Shown one piece after another: positions 45,912-53,708 of a stretch of 64,000 nt of DNA (the first letter of the stretch is position 1; every line of letters begins with the position of its first letter). The DNA comes from Comamonadaceae bacterium (lineage in GTDB: Bacteria > Pseudomonadota > Gammaproteobacteria > Burkholderiales > Burkholderiaceae_C). The translations under genes and the position numbers were made by a program. The stretch is taken from the NCBI GenBank assembly GCA_947372865.1, contig CANBVJ010000006.1, positions 1 to 64,000 on the forward strand, given 5' to 3'. Under the pieces are notes generated by a model. The model was not told the DNA's origin. It ran no database searches and saw only the letters and a list, made by a program, of their open reading frames with translations.

Positions 45912-47168
45912 TCACTGCAAATGGTTGTAAGGCCCCGCCCCCGACTCATCAATATACCGCCCCTGCGCAAACCGATCCATCGTAAACCCCGCACTAAAAG
46001 GATGCGGAGAATCATTGGCAATCGTGTGCGCAAAACACCAGCCCGAAGCCGGCGTCGCCTTAAACCCGCCATAACACCAGCCGCCGTTCAGGTACAGCCC
46101 ATCGACCGGCGTCTTGGTAATGATGGGGCTACCGTCCGGCGTCATGTCCATGATCCCGCCCCAGTGCCGCAGCACCCGCAGCCGCGCCGCGCTCGGCATG
46201 GCGCTCACCAAAGCCTGGGTGACTTCGCTCACATTGGCCAGGTTGCCGCGCTGGGCATACGAGTTGTAGCGGTCAATATGGCCACCAAACACCAGACCAC
46301 CTTTGTCCGACTGCGAGAAGTAAAAGTAAGACGCGGACCACACCACCACGTGGTTGACCACGGGTTTGATGGACTCGCTCACATAGGCTTGCAGCACATG
46401 GCTCTCGATCGGTAACTCCAGCCCGGCTTTTTGCGCCAAGAGCGAGGTGTGGCCGGCCACGGCGATGCCGACTTTGCCCGCACTGATGTCACCGCGCGTG
46501 GTTTTGACGCCGGTAATGCGCTCGCCCGACCACTGGTAGTCCAGCACTTCGCAGTTTTGAATGATGTCCACGCCCAGGGCGTTGGCTGCGCGGGCATAGC
46601 CCCAGACCACCGCGTCGTGGCGCGCGGTGCCGGCATCGGGCTGCAGCATGGCGCCGTAAATCGGGAAGCGCGCCTTGTCTGAAAAATCGAGGTAAGGCGC
46701 CTCTTTCATCACGTCTTCACGCGTCAGGATGTCGGCGCGGATGCCGTTCAAGCGCATGATGTTGGCCCGGCGGATTTGTGCGTCTTGGGCGCTGGGCGAC
46801 ATGGTGACGTACAAATAGCCGCGGGGCGAGAACATCACGTTGTAGTTCAGGTCTTGCGACATGCCGCGCCACAAGGACATGGAGTGTTCGTAAAACGCCG
46901 TGTTGTCCTGCATCATGTAGTTCGAGCGCACGATGGTCGTGTTGCGCCCCGCATTGCCCGAGCCGATATAACCTTTTTCCAGCACCGCGATGTTTTTAAT
47001 GCCGTGGTTTTTGGCCAGGTAGTAGGCGGTAGCCAGGCCATGGCCGCCGCCGCCCACGATGATCACGTCGTAGGTCTTTTTGGGCTCGGGGTCGCGCCAG
47101 GCGCGGTCCCAGTTTTTGTGCCCTGAGAGCGCATTGCGCAACAGGGACCAGGCCGAGTAATGGGACAT
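45912..47168 (-). CDS. soxB: Sarcosine oxidase subunit beta
   Basis: A 418-residue flavoprotein subunit of heterotetrameric sarcosine oxidase, of the D-amino acid oxidase superfamily. The FAD-binding fingerprint YDVIIVGGGGHGLATAYYLA is at about residues 33-52, followed by GSGNAGRNTTIVRSNY. TARHDAVVWGYARAAN (His184) corresponds, as far as I can judge, to the segment whose His binds FMN covalently in characterised SoxB. It starts 14 bp after the dimethylglycine-dehydrogenase-like gene and is separated from soxD by repeat DNA. Confidence 0.95.
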   Translation of the reverse strand: MSHYSAWSLLRNALSGHKNWDRAWRDPEPKKTYDVIIVGGGGHGLATAYYLAKNHGIKNIAVLEKGYIGSGNAGRNTTIVRSNYMMQDNTAFYEHSMSLWRGMSQDLNYNVMFSPRGYLYVTMSPSAQDAQIRRANIMRLNGIRADILTREDVMKEAPYLDFSDKARFPIYGAMLQPDAGTARHDAVVWGYARAANALGVDIIQNCEVLDYQWSGERITGVKTTRGDISAGKVGIAVAGHTSLLAQKAGLELPIESHVLQAYVSESIKPVVNHVVVWSASYFYFSQSDKGGLVFGGHIDRYNSYAQRGNLANVSEVTQALVSAMPSAARLRVLRHWGGIMDMTPDGSPIITKTPVDGLYLNGGWCYGGFKATPASGWCFAHTIANDSPHPFSAGFTMDRFAQGRYIDESGAGPYNHLQ

Positions 47169-47182
47169 CAGGCTCTCTCCGA

Positions 47183-49612
47183 TTACATGCGCATGCGTTT
47201 GGCTTCGGGGTCGAAGGGCGGATCCATCTGCAGGCGGGCCGGTCGGCGCTCACCCAGAATCTCGATCTCTAGCTTCATCTCGGGTTTGAAATACTCGGTC
47301 GGAATGTAGCCCTGCGCCAGCGACTGCTCCACATAGTGGCCGTAGCCGCCCGATGTGACCCAGCCGACCACTTTGCCATCGACCCAGATCGGCTCGTCGC
47401 CCATCACGTCGCAGTCCAGCGCGTCCACCACCATAAAGATGCGGGTCTTCTTGGGGCCGTCCGCCTTTTCCTTGATGGCGGCGGCTTTGCCGATGTACTC
47501 GTGCTTGTCGAGTTTGACGAAGCGGTCCAGTCCGGCTTCAAACGGGCCGTAGATGGGGCGGAATTCGCGGAACCAGGTGCCGAAGTTCTTTTCCAGGCGC
47601 AGGCACAACAGCGCTCGCATGCCAAAGTTCTTGATACCCAAATCGGCGCCAGCCGCCATGATGCTTTCGTAGAGGCGGCGCTGGTATTCGGGCGCGACCC
47701 AGATCTCGTAGCCCAGGTCGCCGGTGTAGGTGACACGGTTCACATGTGCGCGCACGGTGGCGACTTCCATCTCGCGGTAGTCCATGAACTTGAAGGCTTC
47801 ACCCGACACATCGTCGTCTGTCAGGCGCTGCAGCAGTTCGCGGGACTTGGGTCCGGCAATCGACAGGCCAATGAGCTTCATGCCAAACGGCGTGATGGTG
47901 ACCGAGCCGTCGGTGGGCAGGGTCTGCTCAAACCAGCGCATGTGGTAGACCTGCGCCTGGCTGGAGCCCCACATCAGGAAGCGCTCTTCTGCGGCTTTGG
48001 CAATGGTGAAGTCGCCAATGATCTTGCCGTTGTGGTTGAGCATGGGGCACAACTGCAGGCGGCCGATTTTGGGCAGGGTGTTGGTCATCTGGCTTTGAAG
48101 CCAGGCTTCGGCGCCGGGGCCGGTGATTTCGTACTTGGCAAAGTTGGCCACTTCGGTCACGCCCACGGCCTCGCGCACCGCCTTGCATTCGGCTTTGATG
48201 GGCTCGAAGTCGTTGGAGCGGTGGAAAGACACGATGTCTTTGGCCTCTGCCCCAGAGGGGGCGAACCACAGCGGCGTCTCCATGCCCCAGGAGTCGCCCA
48301 TTACCGCGCCTTGTTCGATGAATTTGTCGTACAGCGGCGTGGTTTGCAGCGGACGGCCTGCGGGCAATTCTTCGTTGGGGAAGCGGATACGGAAGCGGCG
48401 CGAATAGTTCTCGCGCACCTTGGCGTTGGTGTAGGTGCGCGTGGCCCAGTCGCCGTAGCGCGCCACGTCCATGCCCCAGATGTCAAAGCCCGGGTCGCCG
48501 TCCACCATCCAGTTCGAAAGGGCCAAGCCGACGCCGCCACCTTGGCTAAAGCCCGCCATCACACCGCAAGCGCTCCAGAAGTTGGTGCGGCCTTGCACGG
48601 GGCCGACCAGCGGGTTGCCGTCGGGTGCGAAAGTGAAGGGGCCGTTGATCACGCGCTTGATACCGGCGTTTTCCAGGGTGGGGAAGTGTTTGAAGGCAAT
48701 TTCCAGCGAGGGCGCAATGCGGTCCAGGTCGGGCTGCAGCAGTTCCTGGCCAAAGCTCCAAGGCGTGGTTTTGGTGGACCATGGCTTGCCGGCTTGCTCG
48801 TACACGCCCAGCACCATGCCTTTGCCTTCTTGGCGCAAATAGCTCTCGGCGCCGAAGTCGATCACGTGGCCAATCTCCTTGCCCGCGCTCTTGTTGAAGG
48901 CTTCCACCTCCGGAATATCGTCGGTCACCAGGTACATGTGTTCCATGGCCAGCACGGGCAGCTCGATGCCCACCATGCGCCCAACCTCGCGCGCCCACAG
49001 GCCGCCAGCGTTGACCACGTGCTCGCACTCGACTACACCCTTATTGGTGATCACGCGCCAGGTGCCGTCAGGCTTTTGCTCCAGGCTTTCCACCTTGGTC
49101 TGCACTTCAATCGTGGCGCCGCCAATGCGCGCGGCCTTGGCGTAAGCGTAGGTGGTGCCGCTGGGGTCCAGGTGGCCTTCGTTGGGGTCGAGCAGGGCGC
49201 CCAGAAAGTACTTTTCTTCAATGAAAGGGAAGTAGTTCAAGGCCTCTTTGACCGAGATGATTTCGGTCTCCATGCCCAGGTAGCGGCCGCGCGCCACCGT
49301 CATCTTCAAAAACTCCATGCGCTCGGGCGTGTCGGCTAGCATGATGCCGGGCGACTTGTGCAGGCCGCAGCTTTGGCCCGAGATGCGCTCCAACTCTTCG
49401 TATAGGCTCACGGTGTAGCTTTGCAGCATGGCCACGTTGGGATCGCCGTTGAGCGTATGAAAGCCGCCCGCGGCGTGCCAGGTGGAGCCGGAGGTGAGCT
49501 GGTCGCGCTCGATCAGCATCACGTCGCTCCAGCCTTTTTTGGTCAGGTGGTAAAGCACCGAACATCCCACCACACCACCGCCAATTACTACTACCCGAGC
49601 TGTTGTTTTCAC
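47183..49612 (-). CDS. Dimethylglycine dehydrogenase-like FAD/GcvT fusion protein
   Basis: An 809-residue fusion of an FAD-dependent amine oxidase/dehydrogenase domain (about 1-400) with folate-binding GcvT domains (about 425-800). The FAD fingerprint VVVIGGGVVGCSVLYHL is at residues 7-23. STWHAAGG (His46) matches the His that carries covalent FAD in dimethylglycine dehydrogenase. The GTG at 49612, with AAGGAA 9 bp upstream, fits the family; no closer ATG does. The enzyme would demethylate dimethylglycine to sarcosine, passing the methyl as formaldehyde equivalent to folate. Being directly upstream of soxB supports this, but a different N-methylated amine is possible. Confidence 0.85.
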   Translation of the reverse strand: MKTTARVVVIGGGVVGCSVLYHLTKKGWSDVMLIERDQLTSGSTWHAAGGFHTLNGDPNVAMLQSYTVSLYEELERISGQSCGLHKSPGIMLADTPERMEFLKMTVARGRYLGMETEIISVKEALNYFPFIEEKYFLGALLDPNEGHLDPSGTTYAYAKAARIGGATIEVQTKVESLEQKPDGTWRVITNKGVVECEHVVNAGGLWAREVGRMVGIELPVLAMEHMYLVTDDIPEVEAFNKSAGKEIGHVIDFGAESYLRQEGKGMVLGVYEQAGKPWSTKTTPWSFGQELLQPDLDRIAPSLEIAFKHFPTLENAGIKRVINGPFTFAPDGNPLVGPVQGRTNFWSACGVMAGFSQGGGVGLALSNWMVDGDPGFDIWGMDVARYGDWATRTYTNAKVRENYSRRFRIRFPNEELPAGRPLQTTPLYDKFIEQGAVMGDSWGMETPLWFAPSGAEAKDIVSFHRSNDFEPIKAECKAVREAVGVTEVANFAKYEITGPGAEAWLQSQMTNTLPKIGRLQLCPMLNHNGKIIGDFTIAKAAEERFLMWGSSQAQVYHMRWFEQTLPTDGSVTITPFGMKLIGLSIAGPKSRELLQRLTDDDVSGEAFKFMDYREMEVATVRAHVNRVTYTGDLGYEIWVAPEYQRRLYESIMAAGADLGIKNFGMRALLCLRLEKNFGTWFREFRPIYGPFEAGLDRFVKLDKHEYIGKAAAIKEKADGPKKTRIFMVVDALDCDVMGDEPIWVDGKVVGWVTSGGYGHYVEQSLAQGYIPTEYFKPEMKLEIEILGERRPARLQMDPPFDPEAKRMRM

Positions 49613-49667
49613 TGTTGCGTTCCTTGTTGCAAAGAAAGAGTCAAAGGTTTTTAAAGTTCTGTCGTGT

Positions 49668-51227
49668 TCAGAAGTCGGTGGGCGCGCCGCCCTCGGACTT
49701 GCGTTTGGCCACAAAGGCGTCGAGTTCTTCCTCAATCGCCGGGTCCATATAGGGGCGCTCGTAGGCAGCCAATTCTTTTTGCCACACGGCGTTGGCCTTA
49801 TCGTACGCCGTGGGGCGCCCGCCCTCGTCCCAGGTCTCGTAATTGCGCCAGTCCGAGATGATGGGTGAGTAAAACGCCGTCTCAAAGCGCTCCAGCGTGT
49901 GCGCTGTGCCAAAGTAGTGGCCACCCGGGCCCACGTCGCGCACCGCATCCAGGCCTAAGCCTGCGGGGCTCACGTCCAGCGGCGTCAAAAATTCGGCCAC
50001 CATCTGCAGCAAATCGCAGTCCAGAATGAATTTCTCAAAGGATGCGGTAAGTCCTCCTTCCATCCAGCCCGCGCTGTGCATGATGAAGTTGCCGCCCGCT
50101 TGCGTCAGCGCCCAGAGCGAAAACACAGATTCATAGGCCGCCTGCGCGTCCACCGTGTTGGCGGCGTTGACATTGCTGGTGCGGTAGGGAATACCGTATT
50201 TGCGGCAGAGCTGCCCGCCCACCAGCACCGCCTTCATGTACTCGGGCGTGCCAAAGGCCGGCGCGCCGCTCTTCATGTCCACATTGCTGGTAAAACCGCC
50301 ATAGACCACCGGCGCGCCGGGGCGCACCAATTGTGTAAACGCAATGCCGGCCAGCGCTTCGGCGTTTTGCTGCGCCAAGGCGCCTGCAATCGTCACCGGC
50401 GCCATGGCGCCTGCCAGGGTGAAGGGCGTAAGGATAATGATCTGGTTGCGCGAGGACATTTCCAAAATGCCTTGCAACATGGGCGTGTCCAGGCGCAGGG
50501 GCGAGGAGCTGTTGATGATGGAAAACAGCGATGGCTCGCGGTCCATCTGTTCGCGGCTGATGCCGCGCGCAATGCGGGCAATCTCCAGCCCGTCCTGGTT
50601 GCGCTCTTTGCCCAGCGAATAGGCGTGAAAAGACTTGTCCGTGAGCTTGGCGATGTCGGAGAGGCAATCAAGGTGCCGCACCGAGGCATGCAAATCCACG
50701 GGTTCCACAGGGTAACCGCCCGAGCAATGGATGATGTCGTAGCGCTGCGCGAGCTTGACCAAATTGCGGAAGTCTTGCTGGTTGCCTGCGCGCCGTCCGC
50801 CTTGCATGTCAGAGGCATTGGGCGGGCTGGCGACCTGGGCAAAAGCCAGGTTTTTGCCGCCGATATGCACATTGCGCTCGGGGTTGCGTGCGTGCAGGGT
50901 GAATTCAGACGGGCAGGTTTTGATGGCCTCCAAAATCAGGTTGCGGTCAAAGCGCACCCGCTCGGAGCCCGCCTTGACGTCGGCGCCCGCCTTTTTCAGG
51001 ATGGCGCGCGCTTCCTCGTGCATGAAATCCATGCCCATTTCTTCCAGAATCGTGAGCGACGCGTTGTGGATCGCCTCAAGCTCGTCCTCGGACACCATGG
51101 GCGTGGGCGCAAAGCGGTGCTTCAGATTGCGGTACTTGGTGGTGGAGGGCGCAACGCGGATGCTGCCGCTGCCTCGCCCGGAGCGGCGTCGTGCCGGGGA
51201 TGCGGGCGTTGTTGCTTCTTCTGTCAT
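49668..51227 (-). CDS. Trimethylamine methyltransferase (MttB) family protein, no in-frame amber
   Basis: A 519-residue TIM-barrel methyltransferase of the MttB superfamily. Archaeal MttB contains pyrrolysine encoded by an in-frame TAG and methylates a corrinoid protein. Here the frame has no internal stop and ends at TGA, so it is a non-pyrrolysine member, like MtgB glycine betaine methyltransferase. An Arg-rich N-terminal tail (about 1-40) precedes the barrel; PTPMVSEDELEAIHNASL (about 45) and VVYGGFTSNVDMKSGAPAFG (about 315) are conserved-looking blocks. The ATG at 51227 has GGAG 9-12 bp upstream. It heads the demethylation operon, so it probably removes the first methyl of a quaternary or tertiary amine; no corrinoid protein or activase is in the window. 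Confidence 0.85.
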   Translation of the reverse strand: MTEEATTPASPARRRSGRGSGSIRVAPSTTKYRNLKHRFAPTPMVSEDELEAIHNASLTILEEMGMDFMHEEARAILKKAGADVKAGSERVRFDRNLILEAIKTCPSEFTLHARNPERNVHIGGKNLAFAQVASPPNASDMQGGRRAGNQQDFRNLVKLAQRYDIIHCSGGYPVEPVDLHASVRHLDCLSDIAKLTDKSFHAYSLGKERNQDGLEIARIARGISREQMDREPSLFSIINSSSPLRLDTPMLQGILEMSSRNQIIILTPFTLAGAMAPVTIAGALAQQNAEALAGIAFTQLVRPGAPVVYGGFTSNVDMKSGAPAFGTPEYMKAVLVGGQLCRKYGIPYRTSNVNAANTVDAQAAYESVFSLWALTQAGGNFIMHSAGWMEGGLTASFEKFILDCDLLQMVAEFLTPLDVSPAGLGLDAVRDVGPGGHYFGTAHTLERFETAFYSPIISDWRNYETWDEGGRPTAYDKANAVWQKELAAYERPYMDPAIEEELDAFVAKRKSEGGAPTDF

Positions 51228-51324
51228 GAGGGAGTCTCCACGTTGAACCAAATAGGGGTGATTGACCGCCGGAGCGCCAAGGCGCCTTCAAGCGGCCAAT
51301 CCAAGTGCGCAAGAATCGACTTGA

Positions 51325-51330
51325 ATTCTA
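51325..51330 (-). promoter_or_regulatory. Possible -10 box for the mttB-sox operon
   Basis: Minus-strand TAGAAT preceded by TGCA, 98 bp before the mttB-like start. No good -35 is seen at the normal spacing, so an activator would be expected if this is used. Confidence 0.3.
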
Positions 51331-51520
51331 TGCAGTAAGGCCTGGATTGCGGGCTTTGAAGGCGCTGCTGCGGCGGCGCTTGTCGGTGCCAAGGCGCAGT
51401 CGCCAGTACCCGAGATGCGCGACTGGTTTGACTGTGTTTTCAGGGGGAATACAGGCGAAGCCCCCAAGCTTTTGCGCCTGTGTCACCGTGCCAACGCAGG
51501 GCTTTTGCGCGGCTTGCAGT

Positions 51521-51539
51521 CGCAATTTATTAAATTGCG
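51521..51539. promoter_or_regulatory. Perfect 19-bp palindrome, candidate operator
   Basis: CGCAATTTATTAAATTGCG has 9-bp arms around a single T. It is an AT-rich core flanked by GC in a GC-rich region, the form of a dimeric regulator site. It lies about 295 bp upstream of the mttB-like gene and 32 bp from the SWIB-gene terminator. No T tract follows. Confidence 0.5.
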
Positions 51540-51570
51540 TAGTGACGGCTCTGCCCTTAGCTCGCCCATA

Positions 51571-51598
51571 AAAAAAGCCGGGTAAACCCGGCTTTTTT
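51571..51598 (-). terminator. Terminator of the SWIB-protein gene (works in both directions)
   Basis: AAAAAAGCCGGG (51571-51582), TAAA, CCCGGCTTTTTT (51587-51598). It is a perfect 12-bp stem with A/T tracts on both sides, 37 bp after the minus-strand SWIB stop. Confidence 0.9.
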
Positions 51599-51634
51599 GA
51601 GGTTGAACCCGCCTAAGCGGCTGGGTTCAGGCAA

Positions 51635-51997
51635 TCACGACAGGTGCTTGCCGATCAGGCCAGCCATTTCGAACATCGTGACTTGCGCTTTGCCGAAGAC
51701 GGCCTTGAGCGCGGTGTCAGAGTTGATGTTGCGCTTGTTGGCGGCGTCTTGCAGCTTGTGCTTCTTGATGTAGACCCACAGCTTGCTGACCACTTCGGTA
51801 CGGGGCAGGGGAGCTGCGCCCACCACAGCAGCCAATGCGGCGCTGGGGGTCAGGGGCTTCATGAAGGCGGCGTTGACAGCGCGCTTTTTGGCCGGCACTT
51901 TGGCGGCTACTTTTTTCGCAGGGGCTGCGGCTTTAACAGCGGTTACTTTTTTTGCGGGTGCCGCTTTTGCAGCGGGGGCTTTTTTTGCAGTTGCCAT
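51635..51997 (-). CDS. SWIB/MDM2-domain protein with histone H1-like basic tail
   Basis: A 120-residue protein. Residues 1-42 are Lys/Ala/Pro repeats (AAPAKKV words), like the tail of histone H1 or bacterial H1-like proteins. Residues about 47-120 form a SWIB domain (MKPLTPSAALAAVVG, then VVSKLWVYIKKHKLQDAANK and FGKAQVTMFEMAGLIGKHL). In eukaryotes SWIB domains occur in chromatin remodellers; bacterial copies are known from chlamydiae and betaproteobacteria and are thought to act on nucleoid structure. DNA binding is inferred from the basic tail. The gene is monocistronic, with its own terminator. Confidence 0.88.
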   Translation of the reverse strand: MATAKKAPAAKAAPAKKVTAVKAAAPAKKVAAKVPAKKRAVNAAFMKPLTPSAALAAVVGAAPLPRTEVVSKLWVYIKKHKLQDAANKRNINSDTALKAVFGKAQVTMFEMAGLIGKHLS

Positions 51998-52180
51998 TAT
52001 GGGTTCGTCCTTGTGGAAGTGGATGTATTGCCAGCGATAGACTACTCAGCTGGAGCGCGAATGCTACTGGAGAAAAGGCCGCTTTCCTAGGGGGACATTA
52101 CTTTTTAAAGGTGTAAATTCCGTTTTTTGCGGTTCGGCAGCTCTGTCTGACCCTGTTCCTGCTTGTTTAGGCGCTATTTC

Positions 52181-52699
52181 ATGTCTTTATTTGTACCAAC
52201 CACCGACCTGTGCGATCAGCACCTGGACGACGTCAGCGGTGATTTTCGGGTTTTGCCCCCGGTTTTTTTGGATTTCGGCCAGCAGTGCCGCTTCCACGGA
52301 CCTGTATACACCGTTCAATGCCTGGACGACAACACCAGTGTCAAAGCGGCGCTGGAGTCGCCCGGTTGGGTGGATGGGCCAGACGGCCGCGTGGCTCAGG
52401 TGCTGGTGGTGGCCGGTGGCGCCTCGCTGCGCCGTGCCTTGATGGGCGGCAAGTTGGGCGCCCATGCGGTGCGCAACGGGTGGGCTGGCGTGGTGGTGGA
52501 TGGCTGCGTGCGCGATGTGGTGGAGCTGGCGCAATGTGCGGTCGGCATCCGCGCATTGGCCGTGGTGCCCATGCCAACGCAGCGCCGCATGGCGGGTCAA
52601 ACGCAGCTCGCGGTGCAGATTCAGGGTGTTTGGGTGCGCCCGGGCGACTGGTTGTACGCCGATGAAGATGGCATTGTTGTTAGTACGCGGGCGCTCTAG
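52181..52699 (+). CDS. RraA-family protein (RNase E activity regulator / HMG aldolase-like)
   Basis: A 172-residue member of the RraA fold. The ATG at 52181 gives MSLFVPTTDLCDQHLDDV, the typical start. MGGKLGAHAVRNGWAGVVVD and GCVRDV correspond to the conserved centre of the family. RraA in E. coli inhibits RNase E; close homologues elsewhere are class II 4-hydroxy-4-methyl-2-oxoglutarate aldolases and oxaloacetate decarboxylases, whose metal-binding Arg-Asp pair (VRDV) is kept here. Sequence alone does not separate these activities. It is divergent from the SWIB gene. Confidence 0.85.
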   Translation: MSLFVPTTDLCDQHLDDVSGDFRVLPPVFLDFGQQCRFHGPVYTVQCLDDNTSVKAALESPGWVDGPDGRVAQVLVVAGGASLRRALMGGKLGAHAVRNGWAGVVVDGCVRDVVELAQCAVGIRALAVVPMPTQRRMAGQTQLAVQIQGVWVRPGDWLYADEDGIVVSTRAL

Positions 52700-52732
52700 C
52701 GCTGTGGGCGCCGCACCCTGCAAGGCGGTGGT

Positions 52733-53686
52733 TTAGATGCTTGCTGCAGGCGTTCGCCGTCCGGGCAAGGTCGCCAGCAGGAGGCCCAGCAGTGCGAGCG
52801 CAAACGCCCAGGCCTGGACCGTGCTGAAGCTTTCATGCAAAAACAGCGCGCCAATGGCTGCTGCGGTAACCGGCAGCATTACGCTGAAAACGCCGGCCTG
52901 CGCGGCCGGCACGGTTTGCAAGCCCGTCATCCACAGCCACACGGTGCCCACGCTGGCGGCAAGCGCGTAAAACACCAACAGACCCCAAGAGACGGCTTGC
53001 ACGGCGCCAAAGTCGAACTGCAGCGCGTGATAGAAGCCTGCGGGCGTCATCAGGGCAAAGCCGTACAGGTTGATAACCGCCGCAATGCGCTTGGGGCTGA
53101 TGTTGGCCGTGAGCCGCTTGCCAATCACGATATAGGCGGCCTCGCACACCACCGCACCGAAAACCAGCAGATTGCCCCATAGCGCCCGGGTGGCTTCGCC
53201 TGCGGTTTGTTCCAACCCGGCCGAGGGCTTGGCCATGGACAGCATCACCATGCCCGCAGCGCCGCAGGCCACAGCCAGCCAGATGCGAAGTCCCATGCGC
53301 TCTTTCAAAAATAGGCCGCTCATGAGTGCCGCCACCGCCGGAATGGCCGCCAATATCACCCCGGCCGACACGGTGCTGGTCATGCTCACGCCAAAGAGCA
53401 TGCAAATGGAAAACATAAAGTTGCCCAAAAACGACTCAAAAAACAGCAGGATGCGCGTGCGCCGGTCCAGCGGCGCCTCGCTGGCCGGTTTCTTGAGCCA
53501 GCCCGCCATGGCCACAGCCGCGATGCCAAAGCGCATCCAGCCCAGCAAGAAAACGGGAATGGCGGCCACCAGCGGTTTGGTAAGCGCCACGTAGACGCCC
53601 ACCAGGCTCATGCTCAAGGCCAGACAAAGATAGGCCAGGGGACGTTGGAAACGGGGGGTCAAAATGAAAGGGCGAGCGATTACCAT
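52733..53686 (-). CDS. EamA-family (DMT superfamily) transporter
   Basis: A 317-residue transporter with ten predicted helices in two EamA repeats (about 15-150 and 165-305). LFGVSMTSTVSAGVILAAIP and FSVMLPVTAAAIGALFLHES are the second-half motifs of each repeat. The ATG at 53686 is only 22 bp from the divergent agmatinase start, so either the promoters overlap coding DNA or the real start lies slightly downstream. Position next to polyamine genes hints at a related solute, without proof. Confidence 0.83.
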   Translation of the reverse strand: MVIARPFILTPRFQRPLAYLCLALSMSLVGVYVALTKPLVAAIPVFLLGWMRFGIAAVAMAGWLKKPASEAPLDRRTRILLFFESFLGNFMFSICMLFGVSMTSTVSAGVILAAIPAVAALMSGLFLKERMGLRIWLAVACGAAGMVMLSMAKPSAGLEQTAGEATRALWGNLLVFGAVVCEAAYIVIGKRLTANISPKRIAAVINLYGFALMTPAGFYHALQFDFGAVQAVSWGLLVFYALAASVGTVWLWMTGLQTVPAAQAGVFSVMLPVTAAAIGALFLHESFSTVQAWAFALALLGLLLATLPGRRTPAASI

Positions 53687-53708
53687 GCAAGGCTATGGAG
53701 GTTACACG

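Larger units (their letters stand above)
51228..51570. other. Long upstream region of the mttB-like gene
   Basis: About 340 bp without a credible gene, between the mttB-like start and the terminator of the SWIB gene. It contains a TAGAAT box on the minus strand (51330 to 51325), about 100 bp before mttB, a hairpin ACAGGCG...CGCCTGT (51451-51457 / 51475-51481) and a perfect 19-bp palindrome at 51521-51539. I looked for glycine and cobalamin riboswitch core sequences and did not find them. Confidence 0.5.

Noticed and set aside
47336-49339. A 667-codon plus-strand open frame opposite the dimethylglycine-dehydrogenase-like gene
   Set aside because: Composition and lack of motifs mark it as an antisense shadow of the well-supported minus-strand gene. 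The same holds for the plus-strand frame at 43474-45264 opposite soxA.
49668-51227. Pyrrolysine in the MttB-family protein
   Set aside because: The frame has no in-frame TAG; it runs open from ATG to a TGA stop at full family length.
51481-51498. A minus-strand TGGCACG upstream of the mttB-like gene as a sigma-54 -24 element
   Set aside because: The -12 half should read TTGC at the right spacing, but the bases there are CACA.
51228-51540. A glycine or cobalamin riboswitch in the leader of the mttB-sox operon
   Set aside because: Expected for such an operon, but none of the conserved core words of either class could be found in the minus-strand sequence.
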